Source: a virus. From it: a stretch of DNA of 48,104 bases. Under the pieces are notes generated by a model. That model did no database searches. It was given only the letters and a program-made list of their open reading frames with translations, and had not been told where the DNA came from. The stretch covers positions 1-48,104 of IMG/VR virus record IMGVR_UViG_3300025669_000055; one strand, given 5' to 3'. Of this stretch, positions 28,234 to 36,751 are shown piece after piece. The position numbers were made by a program, and so were the translations under genes. Positions within the stretch are counted from its first letter, which is position 1, and each line of letters starts with the position of its first letter.

Positions 28234-29484
28234 ATGAAAATTTTAAACGCAATAATCAAAAACTACAAAGCGATTCATCGTATTGAAATCACTCCAAAAG
28301 GAACGATTACTGTAATTTCTGGTAACAATTCTCAAGGAAAATCTTCAGCGATTGAAGCGTTGGTCACGACCCTAGCTGGTAAGGAGCATGGAAAAGGAGC
28401 TCCTGTACGAACAGGTTCAGACGGTGCTATCATTGAGATCGATCTTGGTGACAGGATGGTTAAAAGAACTATTAAAGGTGGTAAAGATGAACTCGAGGTA
28501 TCCACTAAAGAAGGTCATGTTGTTAAACGTCCACGTAGTGGCTTGGACGAATTAATGGACAAGCGTAAGTTTGACGTGATGAGTTTTATTACTGGTAAAC
28601 CAAAAGAGCAAAGAGCTTTGTTAATGGAGTTGGCCGGTTTATCTTTTGATCAACTCGATCAAACAAAAAATGTTGTTTATAATAATCGAACTTCAGTTGG
28701 TAGAGAGAGAGACCTTTTAAAAGGACAACTTAACGGATATATAAAACATAATGATGCCCCAGAAAAATTAGTAGATACTCAGGAGATTTTGGAGGAGATT
28801 AAGAAAGCTAATAATCACAATAGTGATATTCGTGGTTCAGTTATGGAAATAACAAATTCAGAAGACAGATTATTAAGACTAGGTAATGAAATTGAACAAG
28901 TTAATCAGGAACTTGAAAGGTTAGATGAAAAACGAGAGCAGTTAGCATCTAATTATGAAAAAGCTCATAAATTTAACAATAATCTAAAAGAAAAAACTAA
29001 AGACTTAAAAGAAATCGACACCACTGATCTCGAGAAACAACTCGACGGAGCCGAAGGATCTAATGATTCTTTCCGGGCGGCGCAAAAACGAAATGAAGTT
29101 CTTGGTGAACTTGAAGAAAAACAAAAAGAATATGATGGTAAAACTGGTGAGATCGAAAAAATGGAAGAAGATAAAATTAAACAGTTGAAGGAAGCTAAAT
29201 TCCCAATCGAAGGATTATCTCTGACTGATGAAGGTGTTATTTACAATAATTTACCGTTAGAAGATGAGAGTCGATCTAATAAGTTGAAAGTTGCGCTCGC
29301 TATCGCAATGTCATTACCAACTGAATTGAAAGTAATTATTCTTGACGATGCGGAAGTACTTGACGATGATAATATGAAAATTGTAGATGAGATGATGGCC
29401 GCGAATAATTATCAAGCTATAATTGCCCGGAGACAAGATCCGGATGAAAATACTTATACTATAAAGGAGGGCTTAGTTGTATGA
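28234..29484 (+). CDS. RecF/SbcC-like ATPase
   Basis: A 416-residue SMC-type ATPase. The N-terminal lobe has FKNYKAI-like ILNAIIKNYKAIHRIEI and Walker A GNNSQGKSS at residues 30-38. A coiled coil spans roughly residues 180-310. The C-terminal lobe has Walker B VIILDDAEVLDDDN from about residue 367. I chose the ATG at 28234, which follows the upstream stop (TAATATG); an upstream in-frame ATG would overlap. With the downstream PD-(D/E)XK nuclease it probably forms a DNA end-processing pair like SbcCD or phage gp46-type systems, though with a short coiled coil. Confidence 0.82.
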   Translation: MKILNAIIKNYKAIHRIEITPKGTITVISGNNSQGKSSAIEALVTTLAGKEHGKGAPVRTGSDGAIIEIDLGDRMVKRTIKGGKDELEVSTKEGHVVKRPRSGLDELMDKRKFDVMSFITGKPKEQRALLMELAGLSFDQLDQTKNVVYNNRTSVGRERDLLKGQLNGYIKHNDAPEKLVDTQEILEEIKKANNHNSDIRGSVMEITNSEDRLLRLGNEIEQVNQELERLDEKREQLASNYEKAHKFNNNLKEKTKDLKEIDTTDLEKQLDGAEGSNDSFRAAQKRNEVLGELEEKQKEYDGKTGEIEKMEEDKIKQLKEAKFPIEGLSLTDEGVIYNNLPLEDESRSNKLKVALAIAMSLPTELKVIILDDAEVLDDDNMKIVDEMMAANNYQAIIARRQDPDENTYTIKEGLVV

Positions 29485-30272
29485 AATTAAATAATGATAA
29501 CTATCATACACTTGAGAGTAGATACCTAACCGGTTCTCGGATAGGCGATTTCCTCAAGTGCAAAAGATATTTCCACGATCGTCACATCTCTGGTGAGCGC
29601 AGGAACATTATCACAGACGCTCTTATTACTGGAAGCGCAGTTGATACCTGGCTCACTAGAGGTGAAGACGCATTTAAAAGAGAGTTCTTAGCCGTACCTA
29701 GGCGTAGTAAAGTAAATCCACCTGTAGGGTATACAGAGATCACAAACACTATGTTTGATGAGATTGTAGCGATTTGTAGTGTGGCCGAGAAACAACCAGC
29801 TTTTCAAGAATTAAAGGATCACAGGGCTCAAGAAATTATTTATTTCGATGAAGATTTCGGTAAACATTTTTGTGGCCTATCATTTATTCCTGATTGGTAC
29901 AAAATTGAAGGCGACACCTGTATAATCACAGATCTTAAAACAGCGGCCGACGCTAACGAACGACAATATTTTTGGCACTGTTTGAAATTTAGATACTTCG
30001 AACAAATGGCTGTAGCGACTATTATTCTTCGTAAACTACACCCAGAAATTAAGAAATTTGTTTATAGACATTTTGTACTCGAGAAAAATCCAAATGTTGT
30101 ACCAATTCCTTACACTTATTTCTTAGATAATGATCGGGTTGAGGTATGCGCTAATATAATTAAAAATGAAGTTATCCCTATGATAGCTTCAGAAGTAGAA
30201 TTTAAATCTAAGGAGGTTGAGTGGCGCGGTGCGCCTAGTATCGGGTCCTTAGACAATGATTGGGATGAATAA
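29481..30272 (+). CDS. PD-(D/E)XK exonuclease (RecB/lambda-type)
   Basis: A 263-residue nuclease. Motifs: GSRIGDFLKCKRYFHDRH near 18-35, PDW with Asp138, and TDLKT with Asp151 and Lys153, the D-x(n)-D-x-K active site. It matches the family of phage exonucleases that process DNA ends for recombination. Its start overlaps the ATPase stop by 4 bp, so both are co-translated. No separate single-strand annealing protein is evident; the SSB-like gene may serve. Confidence 0.8.
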   Translation: MKLNNDNYHTLESRYLTGSRIGDFLKCKRYFHDRHISGERRNIITDALITGSAVDTWLTRGEDAFKREFLAVPRRSKVNPPVGYTEITNTMFDEIVAICSVAEKQPAFQELKDHRAQEIIYFDEDFGKHFCGLSFIPDWYKIEGDTCIITDLKTAADANERQYFWHCLKFRYFEQMAVATIILRKLHPEIKKFVYRHFVLEKNPNVVPIPYTYFLDNDRVEVCANIIKNEVIPMIASEVEFKSKEVEWRGAPSIGSLDNDWDE

Positions 30273-30390
30273 TCATCATGACGACATGGCCGATGCCTTT
30301 AGGTATCGCATAATAAATTTTAAACCAGAGAATTGGTATCAGAAACTTTGGTGTATAATAAAGCGCATAATGTTAATAAAGATATGTTAG
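30265..30390 (+). CDS. Micro-protein with terminase-like HDDMADA motif
   Basis: A 41-residue reading frame starting MNNHHDDMADAFRYRIINFK. The N-terminal HDDMADAFRY resembles the C-terminal nuclease signature of large terminases (compare HDDLADAL in TerL here). It overlaps the exonuclease by 8 bp and the next gene by 7 bp, a coupled arrangement that supports translation. It may be a remnant of a duplicated gene or a small partner of a nuclease. Confidence 0.45.
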   Translation: MNNHHDDMADAFRYRIINFKPENWYQKLWCIIKRIMLIKIC

Positions 30391-30656
30391 GGAATGACAA
30401 AACAATATTCAAAATATTATCAGAACGTTTTAATGCTTTAAGGCCAATATTTTTTGGGCAAGATAGATGGAAAGAGTACAAACAAGTTTTTGACGTCCAT
30501 AATAAGTTGTCTAAGAAAAAACTATCTCAAGTAGATTTTAGATATAATATAAGTTTACTTTCAAGAACGCTTTATGCTTTCGAAAACGGAGTAAACATTA
30601 ACGACTTAGAACATGACCACATCCCTGAAGAAACAAGTGGCGGGCTCCCACTATAA
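30384..30656 (+). CDS. Hypothetical protein, 90 residues
   Basis: Starts MLGNDKTIFKILSERFNALR at the ATG at 30384, which overlaps the stop of the micro-protein. Helical, basic in the middle (KEYKQVFDVHNKLSKKKLSQ). An earlier non-ATG start at 30333 is possible but would overlap more. It overlaps the DUF3310 gene by 44 bp. No family recognised. Confidence 0.5.
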   Translation: MLGNDKTIFKILSERFNALRPIFFGQDRWKEYKQVFDVHNKLSKKKLSQVDFRYNISLLSRTLYAFENGVNINDLEHDHIPEETSGGLPL

Positions 30657-30903
30657 AAATATGAAGATTCAGCCGGTAGAATTTTGCCATGCTAACAAGA
30701 TCCCTTTTATCGAGGGGTGTGTTATTAAGTATATTTGCCGGTGGCGCGATAAAGGTAGAATCAGTGATCTTGCGAAAGCTAAGCATTTTATAGAAATATT
30801 AATCGACTTAGAAAAAGAAAACTATACAAAAGAAACCGATATTGAAAGAGATTATGAGCTCCTTTTTGGTGGTAAAAGAGATCCAATAATTACTAGTTTT
30901 TAA
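30613..30903 (+). CDS. DUF3310-family protein
   Basis: A 96-residue protein matching the DUF3310 pattern: SHYKNMKIQPVEFCHANKIP, then EGCVIKYICRWRDKG and LAKAKHFIEILIDLE. DUF3310 members occur in many phages near replication genes; some are annotated as nucleotide kinases, but activity is not proven. It overlaps the preceding gene by 44 bp. Confidence 0.8.
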   Translation: MTTSLKKQVAGSHYKNMKIQPVEFCHANKIPFIEGCVIKYICRWRDKGRISDLAKAKHFIEILIDLEKENYTKETDIERDYELLFGGKRDPIITSF

Positions 30904-30905
30904 AT

Positions 30906-31103
30906 ATGCTTGATCCATTACCAATAGGCCAAAAAGAAGAACACGACACATTAAAATGTGAGCTTTGCGGCCAGTATTTTAGTGAACTTAGTCCTGATGA
31001 ATGCCTTGATTTCGAAAATATAGATGAAACCGGGGCTTGTATTTATTGTGATAAAAATAGAGATAATGAAATTATATCAACATCAACAGAAGATAATCGA
31101 TGA
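30906..31103 (+). CDS. Small zinc-finger protein, 65 residues
   Basis: Contains CELCGQYF and CIYCDKN, two CxxC pairs about 29 residues apart. The C-terminal 13 codons overlap the start of the helicase gene. A zinc-binding nucleic acid protein is likely. Confidence 0.6.
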   Translation: MLDPLPIGQKEEHDTLKCELCGQYFSELSPDECLDFENIDETGACIYCDKNRDNEIISTSTEDNR

Positions 31104-32334
31104 TAATCCAGACAAAATAGGTCTCTTCCTAGGCACAGGAACTGGAAAAACGCTCACAGCAATCAGATTAGCAGAAAAAAAAGGACTGGACACTATAGTT
31201 ATATGCCCGAAATCCCTCCAAGAGAATTGGCAAAATGAGTTGGATAAATTTAGTTCTAGTGATATTAAGTTCCTTATTATAAGTAAAGAGAATTTTAAAA
31301 AAGATTTGAAAGAGTTACCCGGGTACGAGACATTAATTTGGGACGAAGCTCACTATGCGTCCGGATTAAAAAGCCAGATACACAAATCAACAATTAGCTA
31401 CATAAGGAGGTGGAACGTGAAGAATATATACTTACTTACCGCAACCCCATATATGGCTAACTGTTGGAGTGTGTTCGCTCTAGGCAAGTTATTAGGAAGA
31501 GATTGGAAATGGTACAAATGGAATAAAACTTTTTTTCATCAATTCAGACTAGGAAAAAAACCACCAAAAGGAGTAAAAGACAGACGTCGAATGATTTGGA
31601 AGCAAAAAGATGGTATTGAGAAAAGTATTGCCAATATAGTTAATAAAATAGGTGTCACAGCACGTCTTGAAGATCTATTCGATGTGCCTGATCAAATATT
31701 TTTACATGAATTTTTCACCCTTACAAAAGAACAGGAAAAAGCAATGGAATCCGTCATTGAAACGCACCCTATTGTCGAGTTCACCAAGTATCACCAGATA
31801 TGCGGTGGTTCACTCAAAGGGGACGGATATATTCCGGATCAATTCTATAGATCCGAAAAGTTGTCGCGTACACTTGATTTGGTTAAAGAGAATAAAAAAA
31901 TAGCTATAATTTGTAGATATAATAATGAATTAAAAATGATATATGATTTACTTCACAAAAACTGGTCGTATAATAATAATACCAAGTGTCCTTCCAACAT
32001 TTTCGTCATCAACGGGAAAACGAAAGATAAAGACAGTATCATTTTTAACGCGGAAAGAGCTGAAGAGTCTGTTATCTTGATCAATGCAGCTTGCTCAGAA
32101 GGTTATAATTTGCCTTCATTTCCGATAATGGTATTCTACAGCCTTGATTTTAGTTTAAAAAACTACATTCAGATGCTTGGCCGTATTCAGCGCGCTAATC
32201 ATTTAAAAAAGAATGTTTATATTCACATGACTACTAGTAATACAATTGATGAAAATATTTATCAATGTATTATGAATAAACAAGATTTTCATATCGAAAT
32301 TTATGCCAAGACTAAACAAACGAAGGGACTTTGA
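31066..32334 (+). CDS. Superfamily 2 (SNF2-like) DNA helicase
   Basis: A 422-residue helicase. Motif Q-like YQHQQKIID, motif I GTGTGKT at residues 23-29, motif II DEAH at 93-96, motif III LTATP near 123-127 and a motif VI-like QMLGRIQRANH near residues 370-380. The start at 31066 gives a normal N-terminus; the upstream in-frame ATG at 31024 lies within the preceding gene. Phage helicases of this type act in recombination-dependent replication or fork repair. It sits next to nuclease genes, consistent with that role. Confidence 0.85.
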   Translation: MKLYQHQQKIIDDNPDKIGLFLGTGTGKTLTAIRLAEKKGLDTIVICPKSLQENWQNELDKFSSSDIKFLIISKENFKKDLKELPGYETLIWDEAHYASGLKSQIHKSTISYIRRWNVKNIYLLTATPYMANCWSVFALGKLLGRDWKWYKWNKTFFHQFRLGKKPPKGVKDRRRMIWKQKDGIEKSIANIVNKIGVTARLEDLFDVPDQIFLHEFFTLTKEQEKAMESVIETHPIVEFTKYHQICGGSLKGDGYIPDQFYRSEKLSRTLDLVKENKKIAIICRYNNELKMIYDLLHKNWSYNNNTKCPSNIFVINGKTKDKDSIIFNAERAEESVILINAACSEGYNLPSFPIMVFYSLDFSLKNYIQMLGRIQRANHLKKNVYIHMTTSNTIDENIYQCIMNKQDFHIEIYAKTKQTKGL

Positions 32335-32749
32335 AGCAAAAATTACACCAAAAATTGAACGTTGGTTAAAGTATTATGGTAGAAGAGTTAGTCCAACAAA
32401 AAACCTTGGCCCAATTGAGGTCAAAGTTTCTTATGATAGAAGATTTAATATAAATAGTAATGTCGGTGGAAAAAGAATACACCAATTGAAAGCGTTAGTT
32501 GCTATCGAAGAAGAAAAGGTAGTAGTTTATAAAATTCCTGATGAAGATAGGAGACGTAAGCCATGGGATATTGATTGCTATACAAACTCTAAACCGGCTT
32601 ATGCTTTAATGTGGCACCGTACCGGTAATAAAGTTTTCTATTTAATCAATCCACTCTATTTTAAAATATTACTTGATAGAAAAGCTACTAGCATAACAGA
32701 GGAAGAAGCCGCAGAAAATTGTATTATGATTTGTCACTTAAGAACTTAA
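32303..32749 (+). CDS. Holliday-junction-resolvase-like nuclease candidate
   Basis: A 148-residue basic protein. RRDFEAKITPKIERWL near the N-terminus, then LGPIEVKVSY with Glu-x-Lys (about residues 35-44), and KPWDIDCY near 85-92, which together suggest a compact PD-(D/E)XK fold as in archaeal-type resolvases. It is the last early gene; its stop shares the bases TTAA with the stop of the convergent late gene. Assigned from pattern only; another nuclease or DNA-binding role is possible. Confidence 0.55.
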   Translation: MPRLNKRRDFEAKITPKIERWLKYYGRRVSPTKNLGPIEVKVSYDRRFNINSNVGGKRIHQLKALVAIEEEKVVVYKIPDEDRRRKPWDIDCYTNSKPAYALMWHRTGNKVFYLINPLYFKILLDRKATSITEEEAAENCIMICHLRT

Positions 32750-34395
32750 TCGTAGGTTTGAACTCCAAAACCAAATAATTCGAATAGCATAAATATTGCT
32801 TGATTATCTAAATCTTCACCTGATTCTGACATTTCAACCAAAGTACTAATAATTAATGGTCTCATTCTTTCTTTAACCTCTTGTCCAACATCGAGTGGAT
32901 CACCTTTATAATCTACTCCGGATAACATGTTGGCCATGAAAGATGTCATCGGCGCTAGTTTATTTCTACCAAACCTCGCGAGCAATGTTAACCTAGTAGT
33001 CGGTTTATAACCGGTTCCTAATGTATATACTTTTCCAGTGGTTGAACTTTTTGTAGTACCGGTTAGCAACCTGGCCAATAAAACTGCATAAGTACCATTA
33101 CCACCAGTAAAATCTATTCTTGTTTTTCCTGATTTTACTTTACCGAAATCAGAGCTCGTTGGATCTGTTTCAACATCATGTCCCATAGCCCGGGCTAATC
33201 CGAGTGCTGTGACAGTCATAGCAAGACTACCAATTAATTGCCTGAACTGCGCTTTCCGCGCAGTTTTACTTATTTTAGGATCTAAAAAATTCCTAGGATT
33301 AAACATTTCTACAGTAGCAGTAATTTTACGAGGTGAGAATAATCCTACATTTAATATCGGAGCAACATTACCAAATCTATCTTTTTTCCCTAGTCTTCCC
33401 CTACCACTAAAATTATTAACTACATCAGCAAGATCGTCTAGCGTTGAACTACCTTTACTAATATTCTCTCCAGCCATCTCAGCTTGCTTCATAAGAGATC
33501 TAAACCGATCGAACCTGACCTTATTCAAAAAACCTACGAATGCTCTCATAGACCCCCTAAATACAGGTAATTTATCGATTAAACTTGACTGAAAGGCTTC
33601 CTCACGCTCTGAAAGCTTAGTTCCTATCTTAGTTATACCTAATTTTGCTGTTTTTGCTTTTTCATAATCAGGGTGGCCAAGAATACTAGCTAATGATTTT
33701 TGGTAACTATCCTCACTCAAAAAGAAACGAAGTCCATCTGGAAAATCTTTCCAAAATTCTTTTGTACTCATCATACCCCAACCTTGTCTAAAATACATTG
33801 AGACATCGAAGGATGACATTAATGTTTTAGCTAGATTTCCTACATTAGTAAAAAAATTTAGAGGTTTAAAATCTGACGGACTAATACTATTTTTATATTC
33901 AGCAAATTCGATTAAAGACATTCCGTAATCAGTTTCAGCAGCTTTTTTTTCAGCCTTCCCAAGTTTTGGATCAATAGATTTAATTCTTAACTCTTCTGAC
34001 CGCTTAGCTAGTCTTGAAATTTCTTTAGCTTCTTCGAGTGTTACATCGATGCCAAGTTTTGAGGCAACTAAATCCTCTAAAAAAGCTGCTTCCTCTGCCG
34101 GATTTAAAGCTTTATCAAGTCTGTTAATTTTTGAAATAACATCTCTTCGAGCCGTCTCTTTAAGGTTACCAATCTTTTTGGCCCAAGTAATCATACCAGC
34201 TTTTTGGTTCTTCAAAAGTAATTTACTTTCAAATAAAGCATTCACTTTCTTGGCATTCTCTTCTCCAAGAGATTTAGCAAAAAAAGCTCGTCTTTGTTTA
34301 CTGGTCATGCCGGCAAGTTTTTCCGGATTTATTTCACCACTTTTTAATTTTTCTACAAAATCTTTTGCAAGATTCTTGTTCAAGCACCAAGCCAT
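32746..34395 (-). CDS. Internal virion / polyvalent-type protein
   Basis: A 549-residue protein, last gene of the leftward late block. Mostly helical with hydrophobic segments in the C-terminal half (about residues 390-410, QLIGSLAMTVTALGLARAM). The segment RKITATVEMFNPRNFLDPKI is of a type I associate with C-terminal parts of large phage polyvalent or ejection proteins. With the next two genes it would form the set of internal core proteins that enter the cell with DNA. Inferred from size and position. Confidence 0.6.
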   Translation of the reverse strand: MAWCLNKNLAKDFVEKLKSGEINPEKLAGMTSKQRRAFFAKSLGEENAKKVNALFESKLLLKNQKAGMITWAKKIGNLKETARRDVISKINRLDKALNPAEEAAFLEDLVASKLGIDVTLEEAKEISRLAKRSEELRIKSIDPKLGKAEKKAAETDYGMSLIEFAEYKNSISPSDFKPLNFFTNVGNLAKTLMSSFDVSMYFRQGWGMMSTKEFWKDFPDGLRFFLSEDSYQKSLASILGHPDYEKAKTAKLGITKIGTKLSEREEAFQSSLIDKLPVFRGSMRAFVGFLNKVRFDRFRSLMKQAEMAGENISKGSSTLDDLADVVNNFSGRGRLGKKDRFGNVAPILNVGLFSPRKITATVEMFNPRNFLDPKISKTARKAQFRQLIGSLAMTVTALGLARAMGHDVETDPTSSDFGKVKSGKTRIDFTGGNGTYAVLLARLLTGTTKSSTTGKVYTLGTGYKPTTRLTLLARFGRNKLAPMTSFMANMLSGVDYKGDPLDVGQEVKERMRPLIISTLVEMSESGEDLDNQAIFMLFELFGFGVQTYD

Positions 34396-34396
34396 A

Positions 34397-36751
34397 TTAG
34401 CATTTTATTGAGTTAATGAAGTTACTCCAGTCATGTTTGTCTGGTTTTTTAATACTCTTTTTAATATCTTTTGTAATTTTTTCTTTGGTTCGTCTGATTG
34501 ATTTACCTTTCTTTGTGATCGCTTTTTCTCTGATTCTGATTATCTCTTCGATATGTTTAACCGGTGAAGCTTTATCTAATTCGGTTAAGATACTTAATTC
34601 TTGACCTAACCTTGTAGATCGTAATGAAGCTAATTTTAACGCTAAGTTAACATCACCTTTAGCTAAATTATTCATAGCCACAAGTATAGAATTATTCACA
34701 ACACCTTTTGGCGCATCAATATTTCCCTTTAAAACTTCTAATGCTTCATCAGGATTTTTCAAAACATACTCACTGGCCATAGCAATATTTTCAGCTTTAT
34801 TCATTTCTTTAAAAGTAGATAATCCAAGTCTCTCAATATCTTCTGGTGAAGTTTTACCAAGTGAATTTTTGATTCTTGCTTCCAATCGACTGACTTTTTC
34901 TTTACCAGCTCCAACTGGCAATTGTTCGCGAGGAACTTCTTCAACTTTAACTTTACCCTTATGTTTCACCTCAACTTTTTTATCCCATAGTTGTTTAAGT
35001 TGGGATTTAGTTTTGATAGCTGATTGTTCTCTTTTTTGTATTTTTAACGCTTCTTCTATCGAAACAACTTTTATAACTTTTGCATCTTTTGGAGATGATA
35101 TAAATATTTCGTTTCCAAAGCCCCTTGTAGCTATTTCTAAATTTTTATCAGCAACTTTTGATGTATCTATTATAGCAACAAATTTTCTATCACCAGATAA
35201 TACACCCTTTTCCAGCCATTCATCTAAACTTTTTGTAACCATTAATCCAGCACCGCCACCTTTTTCTTCAAACATTTTCCTTTGTGTATCAATATATTTT
35301 GTTATTTCATCTTTTGTTTTTATACCACGTTCTCTAAATATCTTTGTATCTTTTGATAATTGCTCTTCAAATTGTTTTTTAGTTAAAACTTTTTTTGTTA
35401 CTACTTTAGACACAGTATCTTCTGGTATAATGTCTGTTCTTATTTTAAAATTAGGGTTGTCAGTTATATGAAATTTTAATCCAGTTTTACCAGATAAAAA
35501 GTCATTATTAAACTCATCAAAACTCTTACCTTCTGCTTTAGCTTTGGATATATCACTGGCTATGTCATCTACTTTAGTTGCTCCTTTATCCCATAGTTGT
35601 TTAAGTTGTGGTTTGAATATTTTATCAGACCATTCTTTTTTTGACTTAAATTCTTGTGGAGTGAAATCACTAAAAGAAAACTTTTCACCAGCATCTATTT
35701 TTTGTTGTTTATAAATTTCTAAAGCATCCCTGTCTATATTGTTAACCCAATCCTCAAAACTATCACCTCTTGCCTTGGCTTTGGTTATTTCTTTAGTTAA
35801 GGGGTCTATTTCTTTCGCTACTGCTTTAGTTATAGGTTGAACAGCTGGCTTACCAATTGCTCGTTTTGGTCTCATAACAAGGTCATCACCTTGGAATTTA
35901 GCAACCATTTCTGCTCCTGTGGCATCCCTAGTGGTCATAATAAGGTCAGTTGTTTCCTTTGATAGCTGTCCTTCAGGTAAAGCCTTCTGAGACGGAAATC
36001 TCTTTTTATAGCCCTTAATAATAATATCTTTAGTTTTTGGCTGAACTTTTATTTTAAGGTCAGGACCAATTGGTATCTCAAGCTCTCTAGTAACACCTTT
36101 AAATTTTACCCCCTTTGGCAGCACCTTCTTTACCTCTCCTACTTTTTTAAATTTAATAGCTTCCTTTACAATTTTAATTCCCTTTAGACCAACGCCAACC
36201 TCAAACGCTGGATCTCCAAATAAATTAAAAAATCCAAGCGTGGCCAATGTAACCACATTTGGAATGGTTGGTATATAGTTACCTTTTTCATCTTTTCTTG
36301 AAGTTTTTTCTAAGAATTGCTGCGCGGCCTGTTCCACTCCTTCATCGAACTCAGATTCTCCCTTAAAAAGTCTTTTAGCCATTTGAAAACTTTCTTCCGC
36401 CGCCTCGCTTGGGGTAACTCCCCCTGGTACTGCCGCAAAAAGAACTGATGGTGAAGCTAACTGTGTAGTTCCCCTCAGAATACCAAAACCTCTGCTCAAA
36501 CCTTTCCCAGCAGTTTCGCCCAATGTTCTTAAGTAGCTAACTCTCTCTGGATCAAACGATTTTAAAACATCTTGTGGCGCACCGCGCCTTCTCAACGTCT
36601 TAAATAATTCTTTATCAACATTTTGTTGTTCAGACGCTTCTAAGCCAAACGCCCTCTCAGACATTTGCTTATTAAAAGCTTCCCAAGCAGGAGGGGCTTG
36701 AGTTGGTGCTTTACTTTCTATTTGTTTATTGAATTCTTCCCAAGTTGCCAT
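34397..36751 (-). CDS. Large polyvalent/ejection protein with possible ADP-ribosyltransferase-like domain
   Basis: A 784-residue protein. It opens with two copies of a WEEFNKQ/WEAFNKQ motif (residues 4-10 and 23-29). A hydrophobic region lies near 90-125 and 165-190. Two similar modules around residues 335-400 contain SFEDWVNNI and SFDEFNNDF followed by LKQLWDKG, a third LKQLWDK near 590. Between about 410 and 580 is a domain with FHITDNPNF, GLMVTKSLDEWLE and IFISSPKDAKVIKV, which has the layout of enzyme-like polyvalent domains. Proteins of this kind are packaged and injected. Confidence 0.6.
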   Translation of the reverse strand: MATWEEFNKQIESKAPTQAPPAWEAFNKQMSERAFGLEASEQQNVDKELFKTLRRRGAPQDVLKSFDPERVSYLRTLGETAGKGLSRGFGILRGTTQLASPSVLFAAVPGGVTPSEAAEESFQMAKRLFKGESEFDEGVEQAAQQFLEKTSRKDEKGNYIPTIPNVVTLATLGFFNLFGDPAFEVGVGLKGIKIVKEAIKFKKVGEVKKVLPKGVKFKGVTRELEIPIGPDLKIKVQPKTKDIIIKGYKKRFPSQKALPEGQLSKETTDLIMTTRDATGAEMVAKFQGDDLVMRPKRAIGKPAVQPITKAVAKEIDPLTKEITKAKARGDSFEDWVNNIDRDALEIYKQQKIDAGEKFSFSDFTPQEFKSKKEWSDKIFKPQLKQLWDKGATKVDDIASDISKAKAEGKSFDEFNNDFLSGKTGLKFHITDNPNFKIRTDIIPEDTVSKVVTKKVLTKKQFEEQLSKDTKIFRERGIKTKDEITKYIDTQRKMFEEKGGGAGLMVTKSLDEWLEKGVLSGDRKFVAIIDTSKVADKNLEIATRGFGNEIFISSPKDAKVIKVVSIEEALKIQKREQSAIKTKSQLKQLWDKKVEVKHKGKVKVEEVPREQLPVGAGKEKVSRLEARIKNSLGKTSPEDIERLGLSTFKEMNKAENIAMASEYVLKNPDEALEVLKGNIDAPKGVVNNSILVAMNNLAKGDVNLALKLASLRSTRLGQELSILTELDKASPVKHIEEIIRIREKAITKKGKSIRRTKEKITKDIKKSIKKPDKHDWSNFINSIKC

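Noticed and set aside
17960-32749. Lysogeny genes (integrase, excisionase, CI-type repressor with peptidase domain)
   Set aside because: None seen; the only DNA-binding regulator is a short Cro-like protein, so a temperate lifestyle is not supported.
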